Below are positions 41,274 to 52,384 of a stretch of 64,000 bases of DNA, piece by piece. The stretch is taken from positions 568,001-632,000 of the forward strand of contig JAULSN010000004.1 of NCBI GenBank assembly GCA_033439765.1. The letters are read 5' to 3'. The notes below the pieces were generated by a model that was not told the origin of the DNA, ran no database searches, and saw only the letters and a list, made by a program, of their open reading frames with translations. The translations under genes and the position numbers were made by a program. This DNA is from Lasiosphaeria ovina (lineage: Eukaryota; Ascomycota; Sordariomycetes; Sordariales; Lasiosphaeriaceae). The first letter of the stretch is position 1, and the number at the start of each line of letters is the position of its first letter.

Positions 41274-43994
41274 CGAGGCCGCAAAGGTGGCGTGGCGAGC
41301 TAGCTCTAAAAATTGAATTGAATTGAATTGAACTGTAGTGGGCTTTTGTTAATATTTGAACTGACGGTGCAAAGTTCAAGTTTCGGGCTACCAAGTTACA
41401 AATTTGCAAGACCCAAAACTGTTCCGAGTCTAATTCACCCACTATAGGCTAAGAAATCGGCTCAGGAGTTAAGTGGCAGGTCGTGATCTGGGCTCTGCAT
41501 TGAAGCCACCGGGTAAATTTGTTCTCACCGCCTTTATACTTACCACCTTCATACTCACCGCCTCATGGCCACCGCTTTCGGGCTCGCCGCCTGCCTAGTT
41601 CAAATGCACACCGCCTTCCTAGTTGTCTCACCATCTGCTAACTCCATCGGGAACCACGCCATATGCTCTGGGGTCATACCGCCTGTGTGGCAAGGACCCA
41701 CTGGGCCACTTGACACGTGCACTCCAGACCAACCCTCCATAGATTAGGCAGGGTTCAACTCTCGGCACACAGCTGCTAAGAGAGCCACAATCAACACCAA
41801 TTCCGTGTGCCTTACGATTCGTGATACACCGCCACAGTCTGCCTATTCTCACGAGGTTTGATCAGAATTAGCAATCGTGGTGAATTATTTCCCTCTTACT
41901 GCCAATACTCGCTGCCTACTTAGGCGAGAATTGGCTTCAAAGGCTCCACACCGCCTACTTAATGATAGCTTGTTAGAAAGGTTCTACCACGTAGTGCCAA
42001 TTAGAAACGAAGGATCTAGAACTTGCTAGAGCTGTGGACTTGTAATAGATTCCCACAGCCGTGTAAACTGGCGCTCAATGGCTTGCCACAATTCACAAGG
42101 ACTTTTTGGCCAAGGCTAGAGAGGCTGCGACACAAAGCAATACATTCAGGCAGTTGCAACCCTAATTATTGTACCTGAATCTAGTGTATCTAACATGGCT
42201 GTCTATAGGCTGGATGGATTGAGAGATGTCTCTTCTTTGCCGAAGAAGATGACTTTGCTCTTCCCTGTGATTGAAAACGTTTCTTCCTTAGCTAAGAATG
42301 CGAGTTCGTCTGTATACTCGGATGAATTGAAGCCGAAGCTTTGCAGTTCTGCTGTATATAGTTGCCACCCGGCCTCCATAGGCACGATAACAGGAAAGGA
42401 TTCTACATCCTGGCGGCGTATCTAAAGAGCCAATTTTGCAGCTCCTCTGTCTTCTAAAAATGGAAATTTCGTCATGCAGAGACGATGACTTTTAAGAACA
42501 CGCCGACTCGATGATACGTTATCCCTGTGGCTAGGTCGTGAGCGCCTTAGAAACGAGCTTCATTGGTTAGAACGTCCGCCTTGCAGGATTTGCCTGCCAG
42601 ATCATACAGCCTGATACGGAGAAATGTGTCATGACTGTAATAGGAATCCTTTCCAGCCAGACCAGACCAGTGTCTGGGTCTACGGTAAGCTGATGCTAAT
42701 CCTCGCAACTAGGCTAATTATATCTAGGATTAAGGACTTAGAACTACGCAGACCACGCATGTGATAAGTTTGATTTCCCTATGAACGCGTGTACAATGTC
42801 GTCACCACTAGAAGGTTCACTCGTACAAGGGCCAATGAACTTGATGCTATTGCTATCTATAAGGTTTAACGGCCAGTCATACCAGATAGAACGCGTCAGC
42901 AAAATAAACCCGCTCCAAGTTTCACCTCCACCGGCATTTACGTCTGGACCCAAGGCTAGGAGACACCGCAGTCCTTAACAAGGGTGCTGTTTGCAAGCCA
43001 TATGCCTGGAACACTATCACCTCAGCTGCGTAAGTCCCCCGACGGTCAGTTTACAGCGTTGTTTCTCCAGCTCTCTTTTTTGTTGTCTCACAAAGTCACA
43101 GTTACTTGATAATACCTCTATTGCCCTGGTTCGCTTTGCCTTGTAGCGCAGTGCCTGTACTAGATAGTTCAATAGAGCGTATACAGTTTGAAGTTCTAAT
43201 TAACGCGTAATGGTAATGGTGATTTCTCGGGTGGAAGAGAAAACGGTAGTTACGTGGCGAGGGAAAGCCACCGTTAAGTGCAGGGGCGCCGGTGTCCCAA
43301 AATTGGGCATATGTTTCCATGCAACACACCGCCCCATGTATGGTCACGGCAAGTATAGCCGGGGCAAATGTCGGCTCAGGCGGCGCTCAGTGCGGCTCAC
43401 CCTCAGCTCAGGATTTGCGACTAATACGGACTCGGACAGCAAAAATTGTCGTGTGAGACTACCTAGGTAGTTAAGCAGATTTGGCTTTACTGATGACCTA
43501 TTCGTATTTGTGTGGGGTTTTGTGGTGGCCTATCTACTAGTGGTGAGCGACGATGGAATGCCTCGTTGACTTGTTTCCTGCACCATGACTTCACAGCCAA
43601 GGCCCCCAAAGATCTTGTTCGCGGGGCGGACAAAAGGACAATCTTGGCGGCTTCTCCGCATGGATGCATACCAGCATAGAGCCCCTCACGAGTTTCTAGG
43701 GCTCTTTTAGCTTCTGGCGAAGAGGCTCTGGGTCTTGGCGCTGCTGGACTTGTTCGTGTCCACGATTGTCCTTTTCACACCAATCATATCGCGTCAATGC
43801 TCACAGATTGTCCTTTTGCTCGTTTGTTCTTTTGCTTGTTCCTCAATTGGTGGAGCAAGCCCGCCTCGGATTTTTGTGTAGAATAGATCATATCTTGAGC
43901 TGGAACCAGTTTCCTCAACACTGGGCCTGGTCATGGGAGGCCACATCTTGTCACCCAAGAAGCTCTGAGTAATTAAGGGGCGTTTTTCGCAGCC
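41274..43994. other. Gene-poor repeat-derived stretch
   Basis: Contains an ATTGA pentanucleotide run (41311-41334) and a degenerate tRNA-Ala-like piece (GAGCTTCATTGGTTAGAACG, 42554-42600, with a TTGCAGG anticodon-like segment but no T-arm). Also present is a 60-codon minus-strand frame at 42203-42385 with no known family. Nothing rises to a gene call. 43750-43994 is the presumed promoter of the Clr5 gene. Confidence 0.45.
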
Positions 43995-46900
43995 ATGGAC
44001 CCTGGCTCCACAGCACCAACCGGCGGCATATCTGCCGTAGTTGCAGACTCCGAATCCCTCACAAACAGCCAGCCAGCCACAGCCAGCTCCAACGCCCAGC
44101 CCCAGGAGAACGGCGGCGAGAGTAAACCCCGCAAGAAGAAAGCGCCCACATTGCGAGAGTCAGATTGGGAACCCATGAAGGATCGCATTCTTCAGCTAAC
44201 CCAAGAGCACACTTTGCGACAGGTCAGAGAAACCATTCAGGACGAGTTCGGTTTTGAAGCCACGTAGGTTGTGTTCACTAAGTTGACCATACCTATTTTG
44301 GCCACGCCGACTTTTGGCCCGTGCGGCGCCGCCCACTTACATGAACGACACCCTACATTCAAGTACGTAGAAAAACAACAAATCAACTAATAAACATGCA
44401 ACTTTCGACTTCCTCGACCTCTTCCACGCCCTCTGATTCGCTAGAACTATCAACATCACGCCCCACTGCCCTCTGCGCGCGCCGAATGTGTTTTATCGTG
44501 GCAAACTTGGAATTTGGGCTCAATTCGACCTTCTTCTTTTTGGCTCCCTTCCTGTGCTCAATCTCGGCCTTCAGAGCCTCATTTTCGCGCCTGAGCCTAG
44601 CCAACTCAAAGTCCTTGTGGCTGAATGCCTTCCTGACCTTCCTGAGTAGGTGATGACGTGCCCTACGAGCCGGGGAGCTTATGTTGATTTTGGCTAGGGC
44701 AATAGTTAGGTCCGCGACCTTGTGGGGGGTCTTCCAAGTGCCGTAATCATCAAGCAACTCTTGTTGTTGGTGAGCCGTATCCTGGGCTTCCTCCAGGGCG
44801 GCTGAAGCTGTATTGGTGATGACTTTATTGCTGTTTTTTAGTACCAAAGGGTTCCTAAGTGGTTTTTGCTTGTTTACCGGCCACAAGCCGGAAGCATGCC
44901 AGCCCGCTGTGCAATTCTCGGGCCGTAATGCCAAGTCCCGGGCTTTTTTATAACAAATCAACATAATGCGGCGGCCGGCGACCGTTGAATCAGAACACCG
45001 GGGTATATTGTTGAGCTCCTTCCGGTAAGCCCGCTTCAAGGGCGAGAAAACGGACAAATCAAGCGGCTGAAGCACGTGTGATGAATGTGCCGGTAGGTAA
45101 AGAAGCTGAATATTGTTTTGGAAGCATACCCACATATATTCATCAGTTGTATGACTGCCGTGGCCGTCAACGATGAGGAGCCAGCGTTCGTTGTTCTTTG
45201 TGCCGGTGTTAGGAAGGAAGACCTTATAAAGCCATTCCAAGGCAGCGGCATCGTCAATCCAGCCTTTTTCCTGGCTAGTGAAGCTCCAACCTTTAAAAGG
45301 ACCCATCTTCGTTGGGTAGTGCTGTTGTTGCAAGGTTTTACCCTTCATAATCACCAAAGGAGGCAATGCTCTGCCTGTTGTAGAGATGCATTCCACGAAG
45401 GTAGTCCAATTCCGTGATCCGGGCTGCTTTTTGATCAGGGCTCTATGTTCAGCACCGCCGAGAACCGTGCCGTTGGAACCCTGGCCCTCTTGAAGGCCAG
45501 TCTCGTCTTTATTCCAACGGTTCTCCGGCTTGATCAGGCGGACTGCCGGGAGGGCCAGGTAGTTGAACCAAGCCGTGATAATTGGTACCGTGGCGCCGTT
45601 GATGCGGGCCGAATCCATGCGCCGGGCTCGCTGGGTCCGGATTGACGGGTTCCGGGCCAGGAAGCCGCGCAACCACTTCGGTCCTACGCAGTCCGGCTTC
45701 CCTCCCTCCACGGCTAGCCGGCGGGCGAACTCCCGGACCTGCGCATGCGTCGGAGGCAGGCCGAGAGCGCATTGAAAGAGGATCCACTCGGCCAGCCGGG
45801 CTTCCGTAGCGTGTGTAAGGCCCTGCATGTGTTCGAATGCAATATGGCGCGATTTGTGGCCTGCCAGACGGTGGCGAAGAGAGGACCGTGGAACGCCACA
45901 TTCCAGAGCCGCGCGACGCACCGGAATGCCTTCGCGCACCTTTTGCATCGCCTGCAGCATTTCCAGTTCGTTGTATTCAGGCATCGTTCGAAAGAGCACT
46001 CAAAGAGCTGTCGTTTGCAGTAGAAATGAATAAATTTGGTGTTGTTTTGGGGAAGTTGCGTGTGTTGAAGAAAAAACAGGTCATCACATTTGGTGTAAGT
46101 GCATGGTGGCTTGCGCAGGGGCCAAAAGTGGGCGTGGCCAAAATAGGTATGGTCAACTTAGCCCAAAGTTGTCAGCCTAGGTCAGGCCTAATCACGCCCT
46201 CTGTAGCGAGAGACAGTACAAATCCGTTCTGCGAAAATGGCGCACACGCAAGAACGTCAACCGCTCGGCCATGAAGGCCATTGTGAGGAAGCAGCAAGAA
46301 CGAATGTTTTCGGAGCCTGGAAAACCCGACGCCCGCTTCACCGTTGGCGGCAAAACCGTTGTGCCTGAGAAGATTGAGCGCTTCATGAAAGGGGAGAAGA
46401 TTTCTGACGACCAACTCTACTTGCCGCCATCTGGGGCCCGTACGTTTTCGTTAATCGAGTGGTGCTACTTGCATATGATTTACTGACGACGAATCAGCTA
46501 CTCCTTTTGATGATCCCATAGAGTGCTGGACACCACCAGCCACCGACAACATTAGTGTGACCCAAGCTGTGGATGTGCCGATCGAGCTCAGGAATGGTCC
46601 GGCTAGATGCGGGCTGGCAGCAGCCGGCTTTTCACGCAGCGGTACGGAGCCGAAGCCAACCACCAGACTCGGACTCAAATCACCCCAGGCGAACGCTTCG
46701 GTAATTTCCAGCGACCCATCGGAAGTCTCAGATACCAAAGTGCACGCAGAAGCAGTAGAAATGAGGGTATTCGCAGTGTGTTGTATTGATTGATGTAAGG
46801 AAGAAGAAGAGGCCTTCGCCGGCAAGTCGGGGACCTGTGTTGACCCTGTGGAAAAGGCGGTCTAATTACGCGGCCTGTGCGGACCCTGCCCGGGCCCCGG

Positions 46901-47783
46901 CCCGGACTCCCTAGTCCAGGCCAAAAGTAGTATGGCCTTTCTGACAGGAAGCAACACTTCAGTTTGCACCGCTCATACCACCAGCCTCGCCCAAAGGAAT
47001 CCTCACAGTAATACCGCCAGATTCTCAGCTCGGATCCCAAGCCAAATTGCCCCTCCATTGTGGAATGGGTGGTGACAATGGTGACTCGGTTAAACCAACT
47101 CCCAATCCCGCCACCCAGCAGCTCACGGGGCAAATCCAGCCCGAACTTATGTCGCGGGCTCTCCTTTCCTTCCAGTCAATCAATCCAATGCTAATATCTA
47201 ATCCATCTACGCTTCCGATACCCATAGATCCCGGCAAAAGCTCCGATCAAGTTGTATCGCCTCCAACCTCTGGATCCCCCATCTGGTACACACACGGTGG
47301 AGCCCGCCCACGGTTTCCGAACGTGAGGATGAGGATGAGAGCACCCTTCTCCCCCACGAACCTACCATGTTAGAGCAAAATGGTCCAACCACACATGGTA
47401 CTCCAATCTACAGCAATATAGTAACCGCAGATGACAATGATGATTGGGCGGCTGGATACTTAGCCCCGTTCTGGTTCCCTCCTGCGCTAGCGCAAACCTT
47501 CGAATTGCAGGACCTTCAATCTTCATTGATGAGTGATTTGTCCGAGCCTTCAGCTGCAAGTATGGACCCACATACCTACGAGGACCAGTTAAGGATGGCG
47601 TCTTCCTTCGAGAGGTTTACGGACGATGCGACGGATTTAGTCAGCTTGAAGTTGGAGCAACTCAGCCTTACATCAGACCCGGACAGTCCGGCCTTGCCCA
47701 CCGAAGCAAGAGATGATAAGACAAAAACGTCGTCCGCCAAACCGGCGGGAATGGTGAGGAGAACAAGGCGAAAGCGTCGGTAG
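43995..47783 (+). CDS. Clr5-domain protein carrying a transposon in intron 1
   Basis: Exons 43995-44263, 46207-46439, 46498-46766, 46948-47322 and 47376-47783 join in frame to ~517 aa. The last intron is the least certain; GTGAGG...TTAGAG fits phase and length. The Clr5 domain (~residues 56-110) spans intron 1: SDWEPMKDRILQLTQEHTLR, EFGFEAT joined to ERQYKSVLRKWRTRKNV. Clr5 domains are short DNA-binding-like modules at the N-terminus of fungal proteins; some members regulate transcription. A Pro/Ser-rich middle and a basic C-terminus (RRTRRKRR) follow. Intron 1 contains a complete 1.9-kb transposon; without it the intron would be 63 nt with GTAGGT and CTGTAG borders. Coding exons show no lesion, so function depends on whether the long intron is still spliced. 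Confidence 0.7.
44281..44325. repeat. Left terminal inverted repeat
   Basis: Pairs with 46114-46158; mismatches at two positions (G/C at the 29th base and at about the 41st). Confidence 0.9.
44383..45984 (-). CDS. Fot1/pogo-like transposase (DD35D)
   Basis: ATG at 45984 (MPEYNELEMLQAMQKVREGI), 533 aa, uninterrupted. Domains: N-terminal psq-type helix-turn-helix (~8-45, AALECGVPRSSLRHRL), a CENP-B/Tc5-type DNA-binding region (~60-125, ARLAEWILFQCALGLPP...WLRGFLARNP) and the DDE_1 catalytic core. The core has first Asp in WNKDETGLQEG, second in LLIVDGHGSH, third in HVLQPLDLSVF, with 35 residues between the last two. A coiled-coil-like, Lys/Glu-rich tail (FELARLRRENEALKAEIEHR) and an acidic Ser/Glu C-terminus follow. 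It cuts and pastes the element by binding the terminal inverted repeats in the nucleus. Confidence 0.93.
   Translation of the reverse strand: MPEYNELEMLQAMQKVREGIPVRRAALECGVPRSSLRHRLAGHKSRHIAFEHMQGLTHATEARLAEWILFQCALGLPPTHAQVREFARRLAVEGGKPDCVGPKWLRGFLARNPSIRTQRARRMDSARINGATVPIITAWFNYLALPAVRLIKPENRWNKDETGLQEGQGSNGTVLGGAEHRALIKKQPGSRNWTTFVECISTTGRALPPLVIMKGKTLQQQHYPTKMGPFKGWSFTSQEKGWIDDAAALEWLYKVFLPNTGTKNNERWLLIVDGHGSHTTDEYMWVCFQNNIQLLYLPAHSSHVLQPLDLSVFSPLKRAYRKELNNIPRCSDSTVAGRRIMLICYKKARDLALRPENCTAGWHASGLWPVNKQKPLRNPLVLKNSNKVITNTASAALEEAQDTAHQQQELLDDYGTWKTPHKVADLTIALAKINISSPARRARHHLLRKVRKAFSHKDFELARLRRENEALKAEIEHRKGAKKKKVELSPNSKFATIKHIRRAQRAVGRDVDSSSESEGVEEVEEVESCMFIS
46114..46158. repeat. Right terminal inverted repeat
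   Basis: Reverse complement begins AGTTGACCATACCTATTTTG; followed by the TA target duplication at 46159-46160. Confidence 0.9.
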
Positions 47784-50683
47784 ACTGAAGCAGGCCAGCT
47801 CGTGCATCCTGACACTATTTCATAAGAAGCATGGAAACAAATAGTGGCGAGTTGATAACACCGTGGGGAGCGGTAGGCCGGTTATGACGGCAAAGAAGGG
47901 TTTTGTTTCCTTTAGCGATTTGAAGTCTCTTGGAAGGTGGCGTGGTTGTGTTATTACGTCGTAAATTGTTTAGTTTCTTCAGATGCGTTTGCGAGTTGAC
48001 AGAATCTCGCTAATGAATGATGACTTTTTACACGCGCGTCTTTGATGCAATATGGACCTTGAGCTGGCGCCTACATACACCCTCTCCCTTCGGTAGGAGG
48101 CATATGTAGGCCTCCGCATCAAGGATTGTTCTGGCCTGTCCCCGCTTGCTTTTTGCAAGACTTTGCAGTTCTCAGCTGCTCGGAAGTGGACTGATCACAG
48201 CCGTACTAGCGTAATATTCAGCTTGTCCAGTCTTCACGGGTTGATTAATTGGCCCGAAGGGCAGGTGTGGGATACGCAAGTGACCTGCCTAGCGGTCAAC
48301 GCGTACATATGCATGCTGCACTCGCGCTCGAGGACTGCCGGCGCAGAATGCACTAACTACGATCTCATGCACTGTCCATGTAAACATGCTTTGGAATCCG
48401 CCGCTTCCGCCACTGGGTTTGGCGATGTTTTGCGGGACCTCGACAGTATCCTCCAACTGGCATCGGTTTGAGTAAGAAAATCGGCACTAATATCGCTGGA
48501 ACCAGCAGACACCGTCGAATTACTGGCAGTACAACGGAGCCCAGAGTGGTGGCGGCAGATAAGACTTGGCGATTGCAGCGGTGGGGTAACGCTCGGTCCC
48601 AACAGCGAGTGCGAGGGCTCAAGTGAGCCTGCTCAATTGGCGGGCTCAGACCTTGAAGGACCCAGAGCTCAGCAAGACAGCGGACGCTCATTAAGGTGAC
48701 GTTCCCCATCGGTGGCTAGATTTGACCCTACATATGCTCTTTCAACCCCTACCCCGACGGCCGCTCAGTGTACTCGAATCTAGTATAAATGCGCGGCTCA
48801 ACAACAGTTGGGACCGAACTTTGAACCCGAAGAAATAAGATGTGGCCACTCATCTGTAGAAGCCAAGAACCAGCCTCAAAGAAGCACCAGAAAACAAGTA
48901 TAATACCAGACAAAGCAGGAAAGAGCCATGAGATACAGTAGAGAAGGCCGGTGAAAATGATAAGTAATATTACATCGCCAGCAAAAGGAAGGGAAAAAGA
49001 AGACGGCAATGAAACAGCAGCCACCGACAAGAGCTATAAATCAACCAGGAGTCATGTCGTAGTAAACAGTGTCCCAGGCCGCTTGTCGTAGAAATGCAGG
49101 GATAGTTGAAAGGTATGTTCTGCTGGGTGTGAGCGAGGTAACTGGAATTGAGCGGAGTGGGGAAAGAAATGGAGAAGGGCCTGGGAGGAAACATTCTCTG
49201 AACTTAAGGCATGCGAGTCAATTCTGTGAGTGTCATAACCCGCTCCTCGTAAGCGGTTTATTCGCTGGAATTGCACCCTTTATTGCCCAGGCATTAGCTA
49301 GCATGCGCCATGCTAGCCAACCCCACGTCTTGTCACAGTCCAGATTCGCCTATTGTGTGAAAGTGTTGTACCTCCCGAATGTTGCTCTCCTTAGCTCTTG
49401 TAATTAGACCACAATACCCCGCGCCGCTTTTGCTCAGCCGACAGCCACGAAACGATTAGGGAAGTGACTGAAATTGGCTTATAAGGCGCTTGTGCATCAA
49501 GTCACAATGCCTCAACGCGACGGTTGACCTGTCGTTTCACGTTGGCAAGAGGGCAAGGTGCATGATGTGTCTGTAAACGATTCCTGTCACGCGGCTACGA
49601 GTCGTACGAGCTGCCGCCGGACAGGCTGCGCCCGACAGTTTATGGCCATCCACAGCTTCTTACCCATGTAAAAACGGAGTGAGGCGGGTTCGCCATTGAT
49701 GACAGGACCTCTACAAACGAGAGCCTTGTCACTTTCCAATGACCAAGGTACTATGATAAGGAACCTCTACGACTGCGTTCAGGAACAGCCCATCTTTTAA
49801 TCATCCAAGTTCAATATCTCACCTAGCCCGGTAACTGTCTGCAGAGGTGCACACCACCCTCCTTCGGTTCAGCCCTCATTTTCTGGCTTGAAAGATGTGA
49901 GGTCATAAAATCACGCAAACAGGCTGTGCAGTTGCCTACCATATTGTAGCCTAGGCGTCATGATTGCATAGCAGGTGAGACCGCGTTACACTAACCGTGG
50001 CGGTCAGCATCATATCATGACACTGCGGCATTTGACCTGGCGCACTTGCCGTATTGCTGCGCAGGCCAACCCGGGTTCACCAATCCCGAGAGGCAGCGAG
50101 AGAGAACGAAGAATCTTGAAGTCTGAGATCAACCTGTCGTGCTACTGCGCTAGCTGGTCGTGTTTTTGTTTTTCTCTGATTGGTGGCCTGATATGATTGT
50201 TTTCCGATGGACTGCGTAAGGCTGAGCGACCCCCGAGTGTTTGCATCGTGATGCACTATTCACTGCATGTCAGCAGCCATATCGACGACAGGAGCCAATC
50301 GAAAGCCGGCGCTTTGTTCCGCCATGCAGCCTTACGAATTGCCTTCTGCGGAGGGAGGTGATGGCGCCGGTACGGCACTCTAGGTGTCCAGATATGCGGT
50401 GTGATAGCTTGGCCGGCTGCTTGTAGACAGGCAACATGGCGCTGGGGCAGCAGGGCCGCTGTCTCTCTATGGGGAGAGGAGACCAAAGGGATCTGGGGTA
50501 GTTAGACTGGGCTATATAACGAGTTGCCGCATGGGCTTGTATTAGGAAGCCGCTTGGGATTCAAGACTCAGCTAATACCTTCGGACAACTGAGCAACCGA
50601 TTCATTATCTACAAGGGCCGCTAACCGAGTATTCTCCATCCTTCAAATTTTACAACTTTCCCAAAAAAGATTTTTTTTACAAC
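47784..50683. other. Long gene-poor stretch
   Basis: No gene supported over ~2.9 kb. A 102-codon plus-strand frame at 48163-48471 and minus-strand frames at 48749-49276 have no motif, start context or splice continuation. The last ~150 nt form the leader of the amine-oxidase-like gene (TATATAA at 50514, T8 run at 50671-50678). Confidence 0.45.
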
Positions 50684-52384
50684 ATGATCTCCCGTTATTG
50701 CTTGCCCTCGACTATGCTTCGCCTGCTAGCAACCTCGGCCGCCCTGGCTGCCATGGCCAAAGCCCAAGGCGAGCAAGTAGTGCTGGCGAACGACCCCGTC
50801 ACCGTCAGGGTTGAGCGCGTCGGCTTTAGCAATGCGCGTCTACAAGAGGCCGTTACGCAGGCCCTCAACACGGGCCAAGTGCTTGGGGCACTCAACGACA
50901 CGCGGTACCGCGTGTTGCGCGTCGACTTTCAGGGCTCAGATGAGCTGGGCGGTGCCGGCTGCAGCGGCAAGTCGGCCGGCACGGCCGAGGCGTTCCAGGC
51001 TCAAGTGTTTGATTACACCAATGGGCGCGTCGTGTCCATCATCGGTGACGCCTTTAGCCCGGCATCGTCGGTGATGATCGGTGAGAGCGGCCACCAGCCG
51101 CTGCCTTCGGTCGACGAGGTGGCTGAGGCGGCTCGCATCGCCGGCTTCAGCGAGAAGGCTGTCGCGTACGCGGCCATGCCCCCCCTGGTTGACCGTGTTT
51201 TCGCCAACGGCACCTCGCACCGCGTGCTGCACATCTTGGCCCGCGAACCCGATGAAGACTCGGCCAGGAGCACCGAGCTGTACGTAAACCTGAGCAACCG
51301 CACCGTCGAGACACCCGCGACGGCAAGCAGGATGACCGCGCAGCGCACCGAGTCGGCCCCCGTATGCGATGCATCTCCCGATTCCGGGGCGCATGTCACG
51401 CCGCGCGGCACGCCGGGCGTGGCGCAGATCACCATCTTGCAGGGCGCTACAGTTCTCTGGACGATGCAGGTGACACGGCCAGCGGCGTCGTCGGGCGGTA
51501 TGGGTTCGGGCATCGAGCTGCACGCCGTGCGGTACCGCGACCGTAGCGTGCTGTACAAGGCCCACGTGCCCATTCTCAACGTCGAGTACAAGCAGCCTGG
51601 AACCGGGTGCGGGCCGACCTATCGCGACTGGCAGAACGAGGAGTACGGTTTTAACTGTCCGGGAAGTGACGTACCGGGCGTTCCAGGCTTCCGCGTATGC
51701 ACGTCGCCGCCGACTACCATCGTCGATCCGCCCTATGTCGACGGCGGTAGCTACAACGGCGTGGCCGTGTACGTCAGCGGCACCACCATCGTGCTGCGAT
51801 CACAGCTGCGCGCGGGCTGGTACCGGTACACGTCCGAGTGGCGCTTCGCCGCCGATGGCACCGTGACGCCGCGCTGGGGCTTTGGCGGCGTCTGGTGGCC
51901 TGGGTCGGGCTGCATCTGCGTGCCGCACCACCACCACGTCTACTGGCGCCTTGACTTTGACATTGAGACGGCCGGCGGGAACCGCGTGCGCGAGTTCAAT
52001 CCAAATATGTCCGGACCGCCCAACCTCGGCACCCTAGCTGACGTCGTCTACGAGGTGCAGCGACCGCGCTCGCCCGCCCGCCACTGGGAGGTGAGCAACA
52101 CGCAGACAGGGCGCACCTACGCCCTCTACCCAGGCACCAACGACGGCGCGAGCGATGCTTTTGGGGTCGGTGATCTGTGGGTGCTGCGCTATAACGGCGG
52201 CCAGATCGACGACGGCGCTGTGCCTGACAATGCCGCCCACATCTCCAAGTTTACCAACGCCGAATCCGTGGTCGACACTGACGTCGTGCTCTGGTACGCG
52301 GCGCATTTTTTGCACGACGAGCAGCACCCTCATGGCAGCCACATCGTCGGCCCTACTATCAAGCCCCTTGGGACGTGGCAATGA
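50684..52384 (+). CDS. Secreted copper amine oxidase-like protein
   Basis: Single exon, 566 aa, GC-rich. Signal peptide MLRLLATSAALAAMAKAQ follows a short extension (start at 50684, or at Met 11). The last ~290 residues match the Cu-amine-oxidase catalytic domain: GWYRYTSEWRFAADGTVTP, VPHHHHVYWRLDFDI (His415-418, two copper ligands as HxH) and VVLWYAAHFLHDEQ...H near the end (third ligand region). In classical enzymes the topaquinone Tyr sits in an N-Y-D/E-Y motif; here the aligned segment is W-Y380-R-Y, so cofactor formation is doubtful. Classical members oxidise primary amines to aldehydes with H2O2. This may be a divergent oxidase or a non-catalytic copper-binding protein. No intron or lesion seen. 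Confidence 0.75.
   Translation: MISRYCLPSTMLRLLATSAALAAMAKAQGEQVVLANDPVTVRVERVGFSNARLQEAVTQALNTGQVLGALNDTRYRVLRVDFQGSDELGGAGCSGKSAGTAEAFQAQVFDYTNGRVVSIIGDAFSPASSVMIGESGHQPLPSVDEVAEAARIAGFSEKAVAYAAMPPLVDRVFANGTSHRVLHILAREPDEDSARSTELYVNLSNRTVETPATASRMTAQRTESAPVCDASPDSGAHVTPRGTPGVAQITILQGATVLWTMQVTRPAASSGGMGSGIELHAVRYRDRSVLYKAHVPILNVEYKQPGTGCGPTYRDWQNEEYGFNCPGSDVPGVPGFRVCTSPPTTIVDPPYVDGGSYNGVAVYVSGTTIVLRSQLRAGWYRYTSEWRFAADGTVTPRWGFGGVWWPGSGCICVPHHHHVYWRLDFDIETAGGNRVREFNPNMSGPPNLGTLADVVYEVQRPRSPARHWEVSNTQTGRTYALYPGTNDGASDAFGVGDLWVLRYNGGQIDDGAVPDNAAHISKFTNAESVVDTDVVLWYAAHFLHDEQHPHGSHIVGPTIKPLGTWQ

Larger units (their letters stand above)
44281..46158 (-). mobile_element. Complete Fot1/pogo-family (Tc1-mariner superfamily) DNA transposon
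   Basis: 1878-bp element bounded by ~45-bp terminal inverted repeats that start AGTTGACCATACCTATTTTG, with only two mismatches. It is flanked by TA on both sides (44279-44280 and 46159-46160), the target duplication of the superfamily. It encodes one uninterrupted transposase on the minus strand. The near-identity of the TIRs and the absence of RIP-type stops indicate a young, possibly autonomous copy, unlike the relic at 31419. Confidence 0.93.

Noticed and set aside
42554..42620. tRNA-Ala-like sequence
   Set aside because: D-arm and anticodon-loop-like parts are present, but there is no T-arm or matching acceptor stem; at best a relic.
48163..48471. Plus-strand 102-codon frame with several Cys
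   Set aside because: Overlapping minus-strand frames are equally long and no motif or secretion signal is present.
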